The translations under genes were made by a program, and so were the position numbers. Positions 8,041 to 16,124 of a DNA stretch of 64,000 nt are shown in pieces. This DNA comes from Halomonas sp. MCCC 1A13316. GTDB lineage: Bacteria; Pseudomonadota; Gammaproteobacteria; Pseudomonadales; Halomonadaceae. A model generated the notes under the pieces. The model was not told the origin of the DNA and did no database searches. It saw only the letters and a program-made list of their open reading frames with translations. How positions within the stretch are numbered: position 1 is the first letter of the stretch; each line of letters opens with the position of its first letter. Where the stretch lies: NCBI RefSeq assembly GCF_014931605.1, contig NZ_CP053382.1, forward strand, positions 4,340,001 to 4,404,000. Reading direction: 5' to 3'.

Positions 8041-9208
8041 CGATGACGAATTTCTTCGCTGCACCGCCGTCGAAGTCGGCGTAGCCCTGCGGGGCCTGAT
8101 CCAGAGTGATCATCTGCACGTTGACCGCATCGGCGATCTTGACCTTCTCGAACAGGATCGCCTGCATCAGCGGACGGTGATACTTCATCACCGGGCACTG
8201 GCCGGTATGGAAGGAGTGGGATTTGGCCCAACCCAGGCCAAAGCGCATGCTCAACGCGCCCTGCTTGGCGGCGTCGTCGGCGGCACCCGGATCTTCGGTC
8301 ACGTAGAGGCCCGGAATGCCGATCTGGCCGCCGGCGCGGGTCATCTGCATCGCCGAGTTGAGTACGGTGGCGGGCGCTTCCTTGCCATGGTTGCAACCGC
8401 AGGCATGAGCCTCGAAACCGACGCAGTCGACGAAGGCATCGACTTCGCGCTCGCCGATAATCGCCTCGAGCCGGTCGGCCATGTCGCCGTCCTGGGTCAG
8501 GTCGATGGTTTCGCAGCCGAAGCTCCGCGCCTGGGCCAGACGCTCCTCGACCATGTCGCCGACGATCACGCAGGCCGCCCCCAGCAGTTGCGCCGAAACC
8601 GCCGCCGCCAGGCCCACCGGACCGGCCCCGGCGATGTAGACGGTGCTGCCCGGCCCGACGCCGGCCGTCACGCAGCCGTGGAAGCCGGTGGGGAAGATGT
8701 CCGAGAGCAGGGTCAGGTCGCGAATCTTGTCCATGGCCTGGTCGGCGTCCGGGAACTTCAGCAGGTTGAAGTCGGCGTAGGGCACCATGACGTATTCCGT
8801 CTGGCCGCCGACCCAGCCGCCCATGTCGACATAGCCATAGGCCGCACCGGGACGCGCCGGATTGACGTTGAGACAGATCCCCGTCCTGCCCTCCTTGCAG
8901 TTGCGGCAGCGGCCGCAAGCGATGTTGAACGGCACCGAGACCAGATCGCCCGGCTGGATGAATTCGACGTCGCGCCCGCACTCGATTACCAGGCCGGTGA
9001 TCTCGTGGCCCAGCACCAGGCCGGACGGCGCGGTGGTGCGCCCGCGCACCATGTGCTGGTCGCTGCCACAGATGTTGGTAGTGACCACCTTCAGGATCAC
9101 GCCGTGGTCGCATTTGCGATTGCCGAGAGCGAGTTCCGGGTAGGGAATGGATTCGACGTCGACCTTACCCGGGCCTTTGTAGACGACTCCGCGATTGGCT
9201 TGGCTCAT
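8015..9208 (-). CDS. fdhA: Glutathione-independent formaldehyde dehydrogenase
   Basis: 397-residue zinc-dependent medium-chain dehydrogenase that oxidises formaldehyde to formate with NAD+ and no glutathione. Visible features are the catalytic zinc region (NICGSDQHM near 46, GHEITG near 68), the structural zinc loop CGRCRNCKEGRTGIC near 97, and the Rossmann motif GAGPVGLAAA near 170. It is placed among betaine demethylation genes because each demethylation releases formaldehyde. The stop at 8015-8017 lies inside the tandem repeat 7852-8040, so its final codons are duplicated downstream. The fdsGBA enzyme would take the formate. Confidence 0.94.
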   Translation of the reverse strand: MSQANRGVVYKGPGKVDVESIPYPELALGNRKCDHGVILKVVTTNICGSDQHMVRGRTTAPSGLVLGHEITGLVIECGRDVEFIQPGDLVSVPFNIACGRCRNCKEGRTGICLNVNPARPGAAYGYVDMGGWVGGQTEYVMVPYADFNLLKFPDADQAMDKIRDLTLLSDIFPTGFHGCVTAGVGPGSTVYIAGAGPVGLAAAVSAQLLGAACVIVGDMVEERLAQARSFGCETIDLTQDGDMADRLEAIIGEREVDAFVDCVGFEAHACGCNHGKEAPATVLNSAMQMTRAGGQIGIPGLYVTEDPGAADDAAKQGALSMRFGLGWAKSHSFHTGQCPVMKYHRPLMQAILFEKVKIADAVNVQMITLDQAPQGYADFDGGAAKKFVIDPHDSVPA

Positions 9209-9486
9209 GGGTGACTCCTTACGTTGTTATGCGGCTGACCGGACCTGGACCCGGTTCCGAGTGATGGCGAGACGCCACCGAGCCAGCCTACGCCACACCC
9301 GTAACGCCCCGTATGTGCAGAGACGACATTGCCATGCGTGATATCGCCATGCTCAGGGCCGCTCAAGGTAACCGCAGGTCGCTTTCACGACACCACCAAC
9401 TTCCCAGGAAGCGAACAATGGCCGACCCGGGCGCACCGACGCGCCCGGCTCCCGCGCAACACCAAAAATAATCACGAGGAATCCCC
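9209..9486. promoter_or_regulatory. Divergent control region fdhA / BCCT transporter, with a leader stem-loop
   Basis: 278 bp between divergent starts, no gene seen. A perfect 8-bp stem (CCGGGCGC, 9427-9434, with its complement 9441-9448) lies 38 bp before the transporter ATG and would form in its leader RNA. CGAGGAAT is the transporter's ribosome-binding site. GbdR control is likely from context but no operator was identified. Confidence 0.4.
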
Positions 9487-11058
9487 ATGAAGCATGACGA
9501 TGCACCGATCCTCAAACCGGGGCAGGACAATGCCCAGGTGCTGGGGATGGATTTCCATCATCCCGTCTTTCCTCTCTCGGCCCTGGCCATCCTGGGCTTC
9601 ATTCTCTACGCATTGGTCTATCCCGATGCCGCCAACAGCCACCTCACTGCGGCCCGCGGTTGGTCGATCGAGTACTTCGACTGGCTATTCATGATTGCCG
9701 GCAACCTCTTCGTGCTGCTGTGCCTGGCGCTGATCGCCATGCCGGTGGGGCGCATTCGCCTGGGCGGCAGCCAGGCCCGGCCGGAATACTCGACGCTCTC
9801 CTGGTTCGCCATGCTATTCGCTGCCGGCATGGGCATCGGCCTGATGTTCTGGAGCGTCGCCGAGCCGGTGGCCTACTACACCGACTGGTACGGCACTCCG
9901 CTGAATGCCGCAGCGCACACCCCGGCCGGGGCCAGCGCGGCGATCGGCGCCACCATGTTCCACTGGGGTCTGCACCCCTGGGCGATCTACGGCGTGGTAG
10001 GGCTGTCGCTGGCCTTCTTCGCCTACAACCGCGGCCTGCCGCTGACCCTGCGCTCGGCCTTCACGCCGATTCTCGGTGAGCGAGTGCGCGGCTGGTTCGG
10101 CCACATCATCGATATCGTCGCGGTGCTGGCCACCATCTTCGGCCTGGCCACTTCGCTGGGCTTCGGTGCCTCCCAGGCGGCCGGCGGTCTCAACTACCTG
10201 TTCGACGTGCCCAACAGCATCGGCACTCAGCTGGCCATTATCGTAGTAGTCACCGCCGTGGCCCTGTTCTCGGTGTGGCGCGGTATCGATGGCGGCGTGA
10301 AACTGTTCTCCAACATCAACATGGTGGTCGCCCTGGCGCTGCTCACCTTCGTGATCGTCACCGGCGGCGTGCTGCTGTTCGTCAACAACCTGTGGAGCAC
10401 CACGCTGGCCTATGTCAGCCATATCGCGCCGCTGTCGAACTGGATCGGTCGCGACGACACCACCTGGTACCACGGCTGGACGGTGTTTTACTGGGCCTGG
10501 TGGATCTCCTGGTCGCCCTTCGTCGGCATGTTCATCGCGCGGGTCTCCCGGGGGCGCACGGTGCGCGAGTTCCTCACCGCCGTGCTGGTGGTGCCGACCT
10601 TGGTCACACTGGTATGGATGAGCGCCTTCGGTGGTACTGCGCTGGATCAGTCGGCCGCTGGCGTCGGCGCCCTGGCCGACGGCATCAGTGATGTCTCGCT
10701 GGCGATGTTCCAGATGCTCGAGCACTTGCCGCTGACCACCCTGACCTCCAGCCTGGCTATCCTGCTGGTGTTGATCTTCTTCGTCACCTCGTCGGATTCC
10801 GGCTCGCTGGTGATCGACAACATCACCGCCGGCGGCAAGACCGACGCACCCCGCGGCCAGCGTGTGTTCTGGGCCGTTCTGGAGGGCGTGATTGCGGGCA
10901 TTCTGCTCTACGGCGGTGGCAGCACCGCGCTGGGCGCACTACAGGCCGGCGCCGTGGCCACCGGACTGCCCTTTACCCTGGTGCTGCTGGGCATGGCCTT
11001 CTGCCTGGTGAAGGGATTGATGGAAGAGCAGCATGGGCTGGCGGCCAAGCCGGCCTGA
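9487..11058 (+). CDS. BCCT-family transporter, probably for glycine betaine or choline
   Basis: 523-residue inner-membrane transporter with about 12 hydrophobic spans. The family signature is present: GMGIGLMFWSVAEP near residue 115 and the aromatic WAWWISWSPFVGMF stretch near 338. BCCT carriers import betaine, choline or carnitine with Na+ or H+. Tails are short, unlike osmotically gated BetP, which suggests nutrient uptake. It lies between fdhA and the dgc/etf genes, so betaine is the likeliest substrate, though choline or dimethylglycine is possible. A strong terminator follows. Confidence 0.9.
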   Translation: MKHDDAPILKPGQDNAQVLGMDFHHPVFPLSALAILGFILYALVYPDAANSHLTAARGWSIEYFDWLFMIAGNLFVLLCLALIAMPVGRIRLGGSQARPEYSTLSWFAMLFAAGMGIGLMFWSVAEPVAYYTDWYGTPLNAAAHTPAGASAAIGATMFHWGLHPWAIYGVVGLSLAFFAYNRGLPLTLRSAFTPILGERVRGWFGHIIDIVAVLATIFGLATSLGFGASQAAGGLNYLFDVPNSIGTQLAIIVVVTAVALFSVWRGIDGGVKLFSNINMVVALALLTFVIVTGGVLLFVNNLWSTTLAYVSHIAPLSNWIGRDDTTWYHGWTVFYWAWWISWSPFVGMFIARVSRGRTVREFLTAVLVVPTLVTLVWMSAFGGTALDQSAAGVGALADGISDVSLAMFQMLEHLPLTTLTSSLAILLVLIFFVTSSDSGSLVIDNITAGGKTDAPRGQRVFWAVLEGVIAGILLYGGGSTALGALQAGAVATGLPFTLVLLGMAFCLVKGLMEEQHGLAAKPA

Positions 11059-11080
11059 TACGCAAGCCCCTTTGTACTAA

Positions 11081-11114
11081 CACAACAACCCCGGCCTCGG
11101 CCGGGGTTGTTGTG
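11081..11114. terminator. Terminator after the BCCT gene
   Basis: Perfect 16-bp inverted repeat around a TC spacer (core CCCCGGCC/GGCCGGGG, outer arms CACAACAA/TTGTTGTG), 22 bp after the transporter stop. The T-rich right arm and following bases suit intrinsic termination. Confidence 0.8.
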
Positions 11115-11292
11115 TTGTTTGCTTCTCTTCTCGCCACGCCACCTCAGATCGGGCTCGACCTCGAGGGAACGAACGGGCATGGTAGTGGTTTCCATTCTGG
11201 TCCCTCGTCGAGGTGGCAAGTGTCCCCCTCCCTGTCGTGTGGTCACGACGCGACGAGAGCCCATGGTTACCCAAGTCGAAGGAGGAACACTG

Positions 11293-11820
11293 ATGTCGAC
11301 CCGGTTCATCCGATGCCTGGGCCTGGCCGGCCTGTTGTCGCTGCTGACCCTGGCCCCCCCTGCCTTCGCCCAGCAAGCCTCGCCGGGGGCCGACGCCGCC
11401 GATGTCACCACCGAGCAAATCCGTGATTGGGAGGTCATCTGCCCAAGCGAGGGCGGGGGCAACTGCACGATGGGCCAAGTGGTCAACGACTCGGACAGCG
11501 ACCAGCCGCTGATGCAAGTGGTGATGGCATATCCGCCGCAACTCGACGGTCCGGCGATGTCTTTCCTGCTGCCGCTGGGGGTACATCTCGCCTCGGGCCT
11601 GCAGCTCCAGGTAGGTGACGGAGAGCCGGTCCAGTTCCCCTACCAGACCTGCGTGCAACAGGGCTGCCGTGCCGACCTTCCCGTTCAACCGTCCCTGCTG
11701 CAGGCATTACGCAGCGGCAGTACGGCCACCCTGAGCCTGTTCGGCCCACGCGGCAACCGCATCGATCTGGATATCTCCCTGATGGGCTTCACCGACGCCA
11801 GCACCCGCATCTCGCCCTGA
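11293..11820 (+). CDS. Invasion-associated locus B (IalB)-like secreted protein
   Basis: 175 residues with an N-terminal signal peptide (hydrophobic run, cleavage likely after AFA at about 26). The mature part has the IalB pattern: WEVICP, a Cys followed by M.Q, and a later Cys pair (YQTCVQQGC). The family is periplasmic and widespread in Proteobacteria; its molecular role is not settled. ATG 11293 is chosen because GGAGGAAC lies close upstream; an earlier in-frame ATG at 11263 lacks one. It appears monocistronic between two terminators, with no evident link to betaine metabolism. Confidence 0.8.
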   Translation: MSTRFIRCLGLAGLLSLLTLAPPAFAQQASPGADAADVTTEQIRDWEVICPSEGGGNCTMGQVVNDSDSDQPLMQVVMAYPPQLDGPAMSFLLPLGVHLASGLQLQVGDGEPVQFPYQTCVQQGCRADLPVQPSLLQALRSGSTATLSLFGPRGNRIDLDISLMGFTDASTRISP

Positions 11821-11840
11821 AGGCGGGGCCTCTCATACAA

Positions 11841-11865
11841 GAGCCCCGGCATTGCGCCGGGGCTC
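11841..11865. terminator. Terminator between the IalB-like gene and etfB
   Basis: Perfect 10-bp stem GAGCCCCGGC with its complement around an ATTGC loop. It lies between two converging genes and probably serves both. Confidence 0.75.
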
Positions 11866-11890
11866 GTTGGGTCGCGGGTAACGCTTGCCG

Positions 11891-12709
11891 TTACCTCAGC
11901 ACACCCTCCTCCTTCAATAGCTTGAAGATCGCCTCGGCGCCCTGCTCCGGTGTCATGTCGGTGAGCACCTGGCCGCTGCCGCCTTCGGCCTTGGCCGCGG
12001 CAGCCTTGAAACGCTCCCGCGCCGATGTCGCCTTGATGAGCTTGAGCCGCTTGGGGCGCTTGCGGGCCGGGGCCACGCTCCATTCCGATTGGGCCTCGTC
12101 CCACACCACGGCGGCGGTTTCGACCTCGACTTCACCGCGCCGGGCCGGGCCGAAGGCGCTCTGGCGGGCCGTCGCGGCGGCGGCGTCGACGGTGACGATC
12201 GCCGGCAGCCGTACCTGGAGCCGACGGCGCTGGCCGCGCGGCAAGGCCTGAAGCAGCGTAGCCACGCCATTCTCGACCTTTTCCACGGCGGCCAGACCGC
12301 TGACCAGCGGCCAACCCAGACGTTCGGATAGCAGGTAGGGCAACAACCCGGAGCCTTCCCCCTCTTCGGCACGCTCACCGGCGATCACCAACTGCGGCCT
12401 TGCTTCATCAAGCATATCGGCCAGGGCGGGAACCACATCGGCGCCAGGCGGCTGCTCGACCAGGGTCAACTGCGGCAGGCCCATGCCCAGGTAACCGCGC
12501 AGGGCGCTCTCGCTCTGCTCGTCGAGCGTCCCTGCATGCAGCAGTCTGATATGCGCCTTGTCGAGCGACATCGCCAGCTCCACGCCGCGAGCGTCCTGGT
12601 CGGCGCGACGGGAGCGACCGGTCAACGGATGCCGGCCGACGGAGACCAGCACCGCCACCTCGAGCCGCCCCGGGGTTTGGGCGTAAGGGACTTGAGCTTC
12701 AGGCTGCAT
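11891..12709 (-). CDS. etfB: Electron transfer flavoprotein beta subunit, dimethylglycine-demethylase type
   Basis: 272-residue ETF beta subunit. It shows the ETF core with an adenylate-binding region and the long C-terminal tail (SARERFKAAAAKAEGG) seen in EtfB proteins linked to DgcAB. With EtfA it should carry electrons from dimethylglycine demethylation to the respiratory chain via DgcB. Its ATG at 12709 overlaps the etfA stop by 11 bp, so it is translated as part of a dgcA-dgcB-etfA-etfB unit. It ends before the shared terminator at 11841. Confidence 0.9.
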   Translation of the reverse strand: MQPEAQVPYAQTPGRLEVAVLVSVGRHPLTGRSRRADQDARGVELAMSLDKAHIRLLHAGTLDEQSESALRGYLGMGLPQLTLVEQPPGADVVPALADMLDEARPQLVIAGERAEEGEGSGLLPYLLSERLGWPLVSGLAAVEKVENGVATLLQALPRGQRRRLQVRLPAIVTVDAAAATARQSAFGPARRGEVEVETAAVVWDEAQSEWSVAPARKRPKRLKLIKATSARERFKAAAAKAEGGSGQVLTDMTPEQGAEAIFKLLKEEGVLR

Positions 12710-13973
12710 TGCGCTTCTCCTCTCGTAGCCGCGCCACCATCTCGACCAGTGCCGTGAGTATGCTCGCCGAGTCGCCGATCACCGCCAGGTCGGCGCGCTT
12801 GATCATGTCGCACCCAGGGTCGACATTGATGGCGACCACTTTCTCGCAGCTCTGGATGCCCTGCAGGTGCTGGATGGCACCGCTGATGCCCACCGCCACG
12901 TAAACCCGCGCAGTGACCCAGGTGCCGGTGGCGCCCACCTGGCGGTCGCGCGGCATGTAGCCGTCGTCCACCGCCACCCGCGAGGCGCCTTCGGTCGCTC
13001 CCAGCATCTTGGCGGCATGGTGGAAACCCTCCCACTCCTTGACGCCGTTGCCGGCGGAGAGAATGAACTCGGCTTCGGCCAACGCCACGCCGGCCGGGTC
13101 GACGGCCACCGAGCCCAGATCCTCGATACGCGCCAGCAGGGAAGGCAACGGCTGCGTCAAGGCGAGCGTCTGCGCCGCATGGCGGGTCTCGGAAACCGGC
13201 TCGGCGCACTCGGCCAGCGCCAGTACGATACGCGGCAGAGCACGCTGGATATCGGTGGTGCCGGCGGCACCCCGCCCGGTACAGCGCCAGCCCAGCGGCG
13301 TCGTGGCATCGGGCTCGATCTGCCAGACACCGGCAGCGGGCCGCTCCTGAAGACGTGCCGCCAAACGCCGTCCCAGGTCGGCGCCGCCCAGCTTGGAATC
13401 GGGCAGCAGCCAATGAGACGGGGCGAGCTCAGCCTCGACGACGGCAAGCGCTGCCAGGCGAGCTTCCGGTGCATGGCCATCGAACAGTCCGTCATCGAAA
13501 TGCAGCAGGCGGTCGACACCGGCCTCGTTGAAAGCCTCTTCCTTATGCGTGCCGAAGACCACCGCCAGCACCGCCCCCGGCCGCTCGCCATCGGCATCGG
13601 CCAGCTGCCGGGCCAGGCCCAGCAGGTCACGGTCGTGGCTGGAGAGGCGCCCGCCGGACATGTCCGGTACCACCGCCACCAGGAAGGCCGGATCCTCGAT
13701 TGTCACCTGGCGACGGCTGTCCTTCGCCTCCGCCGCACCGGCGGCAGCCTGGCCGCCCTGCTGGGCGCCGCTGCGGTCGATGCGCTTGACTCCGTTGGGC
13801 CCCATGAAGCCCACCGCGTGAGGATTTCTGCGTATCACGCCGTTGGGGCCCATCCACTCCGTCGCTGCGGACGCGTCCTCGCCGAGTTCCGCCAGCACGC
13901 TCAGGTGCTCGGGGTGCAGGCGGTTTCTGGCGATCCACTCGCGGCGCGGATCGCGGCGCAGGATGTCGCTCAT
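12699..13973 (-). CDS. etfA: Electron transfer flavoprotein alpha subunit, dimethylglycine-demethylase type
   Basis: 424-residue ETF alpha subunit. The C-terminal FAD domain is clear: DRQVGATGTWVTARVYVAVG near 330 and the NVDPGCDMIKRADLAVIGD end motif. The first ~90 residues are an extra segment (two GPNGV repeats near 42 and 58) not found in mitochondrial-type EtfA, as in dimethylglycine-linked homologues. Start ATG 13973 overlaps the dgcB stop by four bases. It is dedicated to DgcAB electron transfer by context, in line with the dgcAB-etfAB order known from Pseudomonas. Confidence 0.9.
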   Translation of the reverse strand: MSDILRRDPRREWIARNRLHPEHLSVLAELGEDASAATEWMGPNGVIRRNPHAVGFMGPNGVKRIDRSGAQQGGQAAAGAAEAKDSRRQVTIEDPAFLVAVVPDMSGGRLSSHDRDLLGLARQLADADGERPGAVLAVVFGTHKEEAFNEAGVDRLLHFDDGLFDGHAPEARLAALAVVEAELAPSHWLLPDSKLGGADLGRRLAARLQERPAAGVWQIEPDATTPLGWRCTGRGAAGTTDIQRALPRIVLALAECAEPVSETRHAAQTLALTQPLPSLLARIEDLGSVAVDPAGVALAEAEFILSAGNGVKEWEGFHHAAKMLGATEGASRVAVDDGYMPRDRQVGATGTWVTARVYVAVGISGAIQHLQGIQSCEKVVAINVDPGCDMIKRADLAVIGDSASILTALVEMVARLREEKRNAA

Positions 13974-15937
13974 GGTGTCACCTCCTCGACGGATGGCTGC
14001 AGGGCCTGGACACTACCCGAGGCAGCGGGACGCTCCATCAGGGCATCGGCCACCAGTTCGGCGATGTCACGCACCTCGGCCGGGCCGTCCACCACGCCTT
14101 CTAGCATGGCGGTACACTGCGGACAGCCGACCGCGACCAACTCGGCGCCGGTCTCCTTGACATCATTCATGCGCATGTCGGGTATCCGCTGCTTGCCGGG
14201 AATGTCGGTGATCGGTGCACCGCCACCACCGCCACAGCAGCGCGAGCGATAGCCCGAGCGCGCCATCTCGGCGACTTCGATACCCAGCGCCCTGAGCACG
14301 TTGCGCGGCGCCTCGTACTCACCGTTGTAGCGGCCGAGATAACAGGGGTCGTGATAGGTGACCTTGCCGCCCTTCCAGGGCGCGAAGTGCAAGCGTCCCG
14401 CCTCATACAGTTCGGCAATATAAGTGCTGTGGTGGCGCACCTCGTACACTCCGCCCAGCTCGCCGTACTCGTTGCCGAGGACATGGAAGCTGTGGGGGTC
14501 GCAGGTGACGATGTGCTGGAAGCGATACTGCGCCAGAGTGGCGATATTGCGTCGAGCGAGGGCCTGGAAGGTCGCCTCGTCGCCCAGGCGGCGCGCCACG
14601 TCGCCGCTGTCGCGCTCTTCGTTACCGAGCACGGCGAAGTCGACGTCGGCCGCACGCAGTACTTTAACCAGGGCCCTGAGCGTGCGCTGATTGCGCATAT
14701 CGAAGACACCGTCGCCGAGCCACAGCAGTACGTCGACCTGTCCCACATCGCGCATCAGGGGCAAGTTCAGGTCCGCGGCCCAGTGCATGCGCGAGCCGGG
14801 ATCAAAGCCGCCTGGATTGTCGGTGGCGATCAGATTGTCGAGCACCTCGGCGCCCTTGTTAGGGGTATTGCCATGTTCCAGCGTCAGGAAGCGTCGCATG
14901 TCGACGATGGCATCGACGTGCTCGATCATCATCGGGCACTCCTCGACGCAGGCGCGGCAGGTAGTGCAGGACCACAGCGTCTCGGCATCGACAAGCGCCG
15001 TTCCCTCGCGCGCCACGATCGGGCCGTGGGGACTCCCGGCATGCTCACCCACCGGCTTGTCGGGATAGGGCGAGCCGGCATAGTTGGCATCACTGCCGCC
15101 GGCCATGCCGACGACCATGTCCTGGATCAGCTTCTTGGGGTTGAGCGGCTGGCCCGCGGCGAAGGCCGGACAGGCCGCTTCGCAGCGACCGCACTGCACG
15201 CAGGCATCGAAGCCAAGCAGCTGGTTCCAGGTGAAGTCACTGGGCGTCTCGACGCCGAGCGGGGCTTTGGGGTTGTCCAGGTTCAACGCCTTGAGGCCGG
15301 TGGAGCGATTGCCCTCACCGAAGCGCTCGGGGCGGCGATGGAAAGCCAGGTGCAGGGCACCGGCGAAGGCGTGCTTCATCGGCCCGCCCCAGGTCATGCC
15401 GAAGAACATCTCGCCCAGGCCCCAGGCCAGCACCGCGGCCAGCACCAAGGCGAGAATCACGCTGCCCGTTCCCTGGGGAAGTACGCCTACCGTCGGCAGG
15501 GTAATCAGGAACACGCTCAACGAGAATGCCATCAGGCTCTTTGGCAGCCGCATCCACGGTCCCTTGGAGAGCCGTGCCGGCGGATTGCGCCGCCGCTTGG
15601 CAACGAACAGGCTGCCCACGAACATCAGCGCACTGGCGGCCAGCAGCAGCCCGCCGAGGACAGGGTTGGCGAGCCCCAGGCCATGCACCAGGATCATCAG
15701 CACGGCAGCCGCCACGAAACCACCGGCGGTAGCCACGTGAGTGTTGGACATCACCTTGTCGCGCGCCACCACGTGGTGCAGATCTACCAGATAACGGCGC
15801 GGCATGGCCGCCAGGCCTTGAAGAATCGGTACCGGCGACGGCCGCCCTTGGCGCCACAGGTGAACTCGGCGGACGGCGCCGATGACCGCCAGTGCCAGGG
15901 CGGAGAAGATCAGTATCGGCAGGAGGGTGTCGAGCAT
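13970..15937 (-). CDS. dgcB: Dimethylglycine catabolism membrane iron-sulfur protein
   Basis: 655-residue membrane-bound heterodisulfide-reductase-like protein. The N-terminal ~190 residues hold several hydrophobic helices. Two 4Fe-4S motifs follow (CVQCGRCEAACP near 245 and CTTCRACVEECP near 322), then two cysteine-rich CCG-type domains (CCGGGGG near 566). It is thought to pass electrons from DgcA/EtfAB to the quinone pool. ATG 15937 is preferred over the in-frame GTG at 15946 because GAGGTG lies 6 nt before it. DgcB and DgcA together demethylate dimethylglycine to sarcosine. Confidence 0.91.
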   Translation of the reverse strand: MLDTLLPILIFSALALAVIGAVRRVHLWRQGRPSPVPILQGLAAMPRRYLVDLHHVVARDKVMSNTHVATAGGFVAAAVLMILVHGLGLANPVLGGLLLAASALMFVGSLFVAKRRRNPPARLSKGPWMRLPKSLMAFSLSVFLITLPTVGVLPQGTGSVILALVLAAVLAWGLGEMFFGMTWGGPMKHAFAGALHLAFHRRPERFGEGNRSTGLKALNLDNPKAPLGVETPSDFTWNQLLGFDACVQCGRCEAACPAFAAGQPLNPKKLIQDMVVGMAGGSDANYAGSPYPDKPVGEHAGSPHGPIVAREGTALVDAETLWSCTTCRACVEECPMMIEHVDAIVDMRRFLTLEHGNTPNKGAEVLDNLIATDNPGGFDPGSRMHWAADLNLPLMRDVGQVDVLLWLGDGVFDMRNQRTLRALVKVLRAADVDFAVLGNEERDSGDVARRLGDEATFQALARRNIATLAQYRFQHIVTCDPHSFHVLGNEYGELGGVYEVRHHSTYIAELYEAGRLHFAPWKGGKVTYHDPCYLGRYNGEYEAPRNVLRALGIEVAEMARSGYRSRCCGGGGGAPITDIPGKQRIPDMRMNDVKETGAELVAVGCPQCTAMLEGVVDGPAEVRDIAELVADALMERPAASGSVQALQPSVEEVTP

Positions 15938-16124
15938 GGTGCTCACCTCGTCTCAGGAGCCGTTGGCGTTGTGGCTATCCCGGCAATAACAGAGGCCGGC
16001 ACGTTGAAAGCGTCATGAGCGACGGCCAGGCTAGGCGAAGTTCGGCGAGTCAGCGGAGTGGACTGCTTGCTCCATGAGCATGACGAGACGAACTTCAACA
16101 ACGCCTGGCCGAGCGCCATAGCTT

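Noticed and set aside
7926..9113. 395-codon minus-strand frame overlapping fdhA
   Set aside because: Reads fdhA in another frame and stays open through the tandem repeat; fdhA itself has all dehydrogenase motifs.
14351..16018. 555-codon plus-strand frame opposite dgcB
   Set aside because: Antisense to a clear dgcB with iron-sulfur motifs; no ribosome site or domain.
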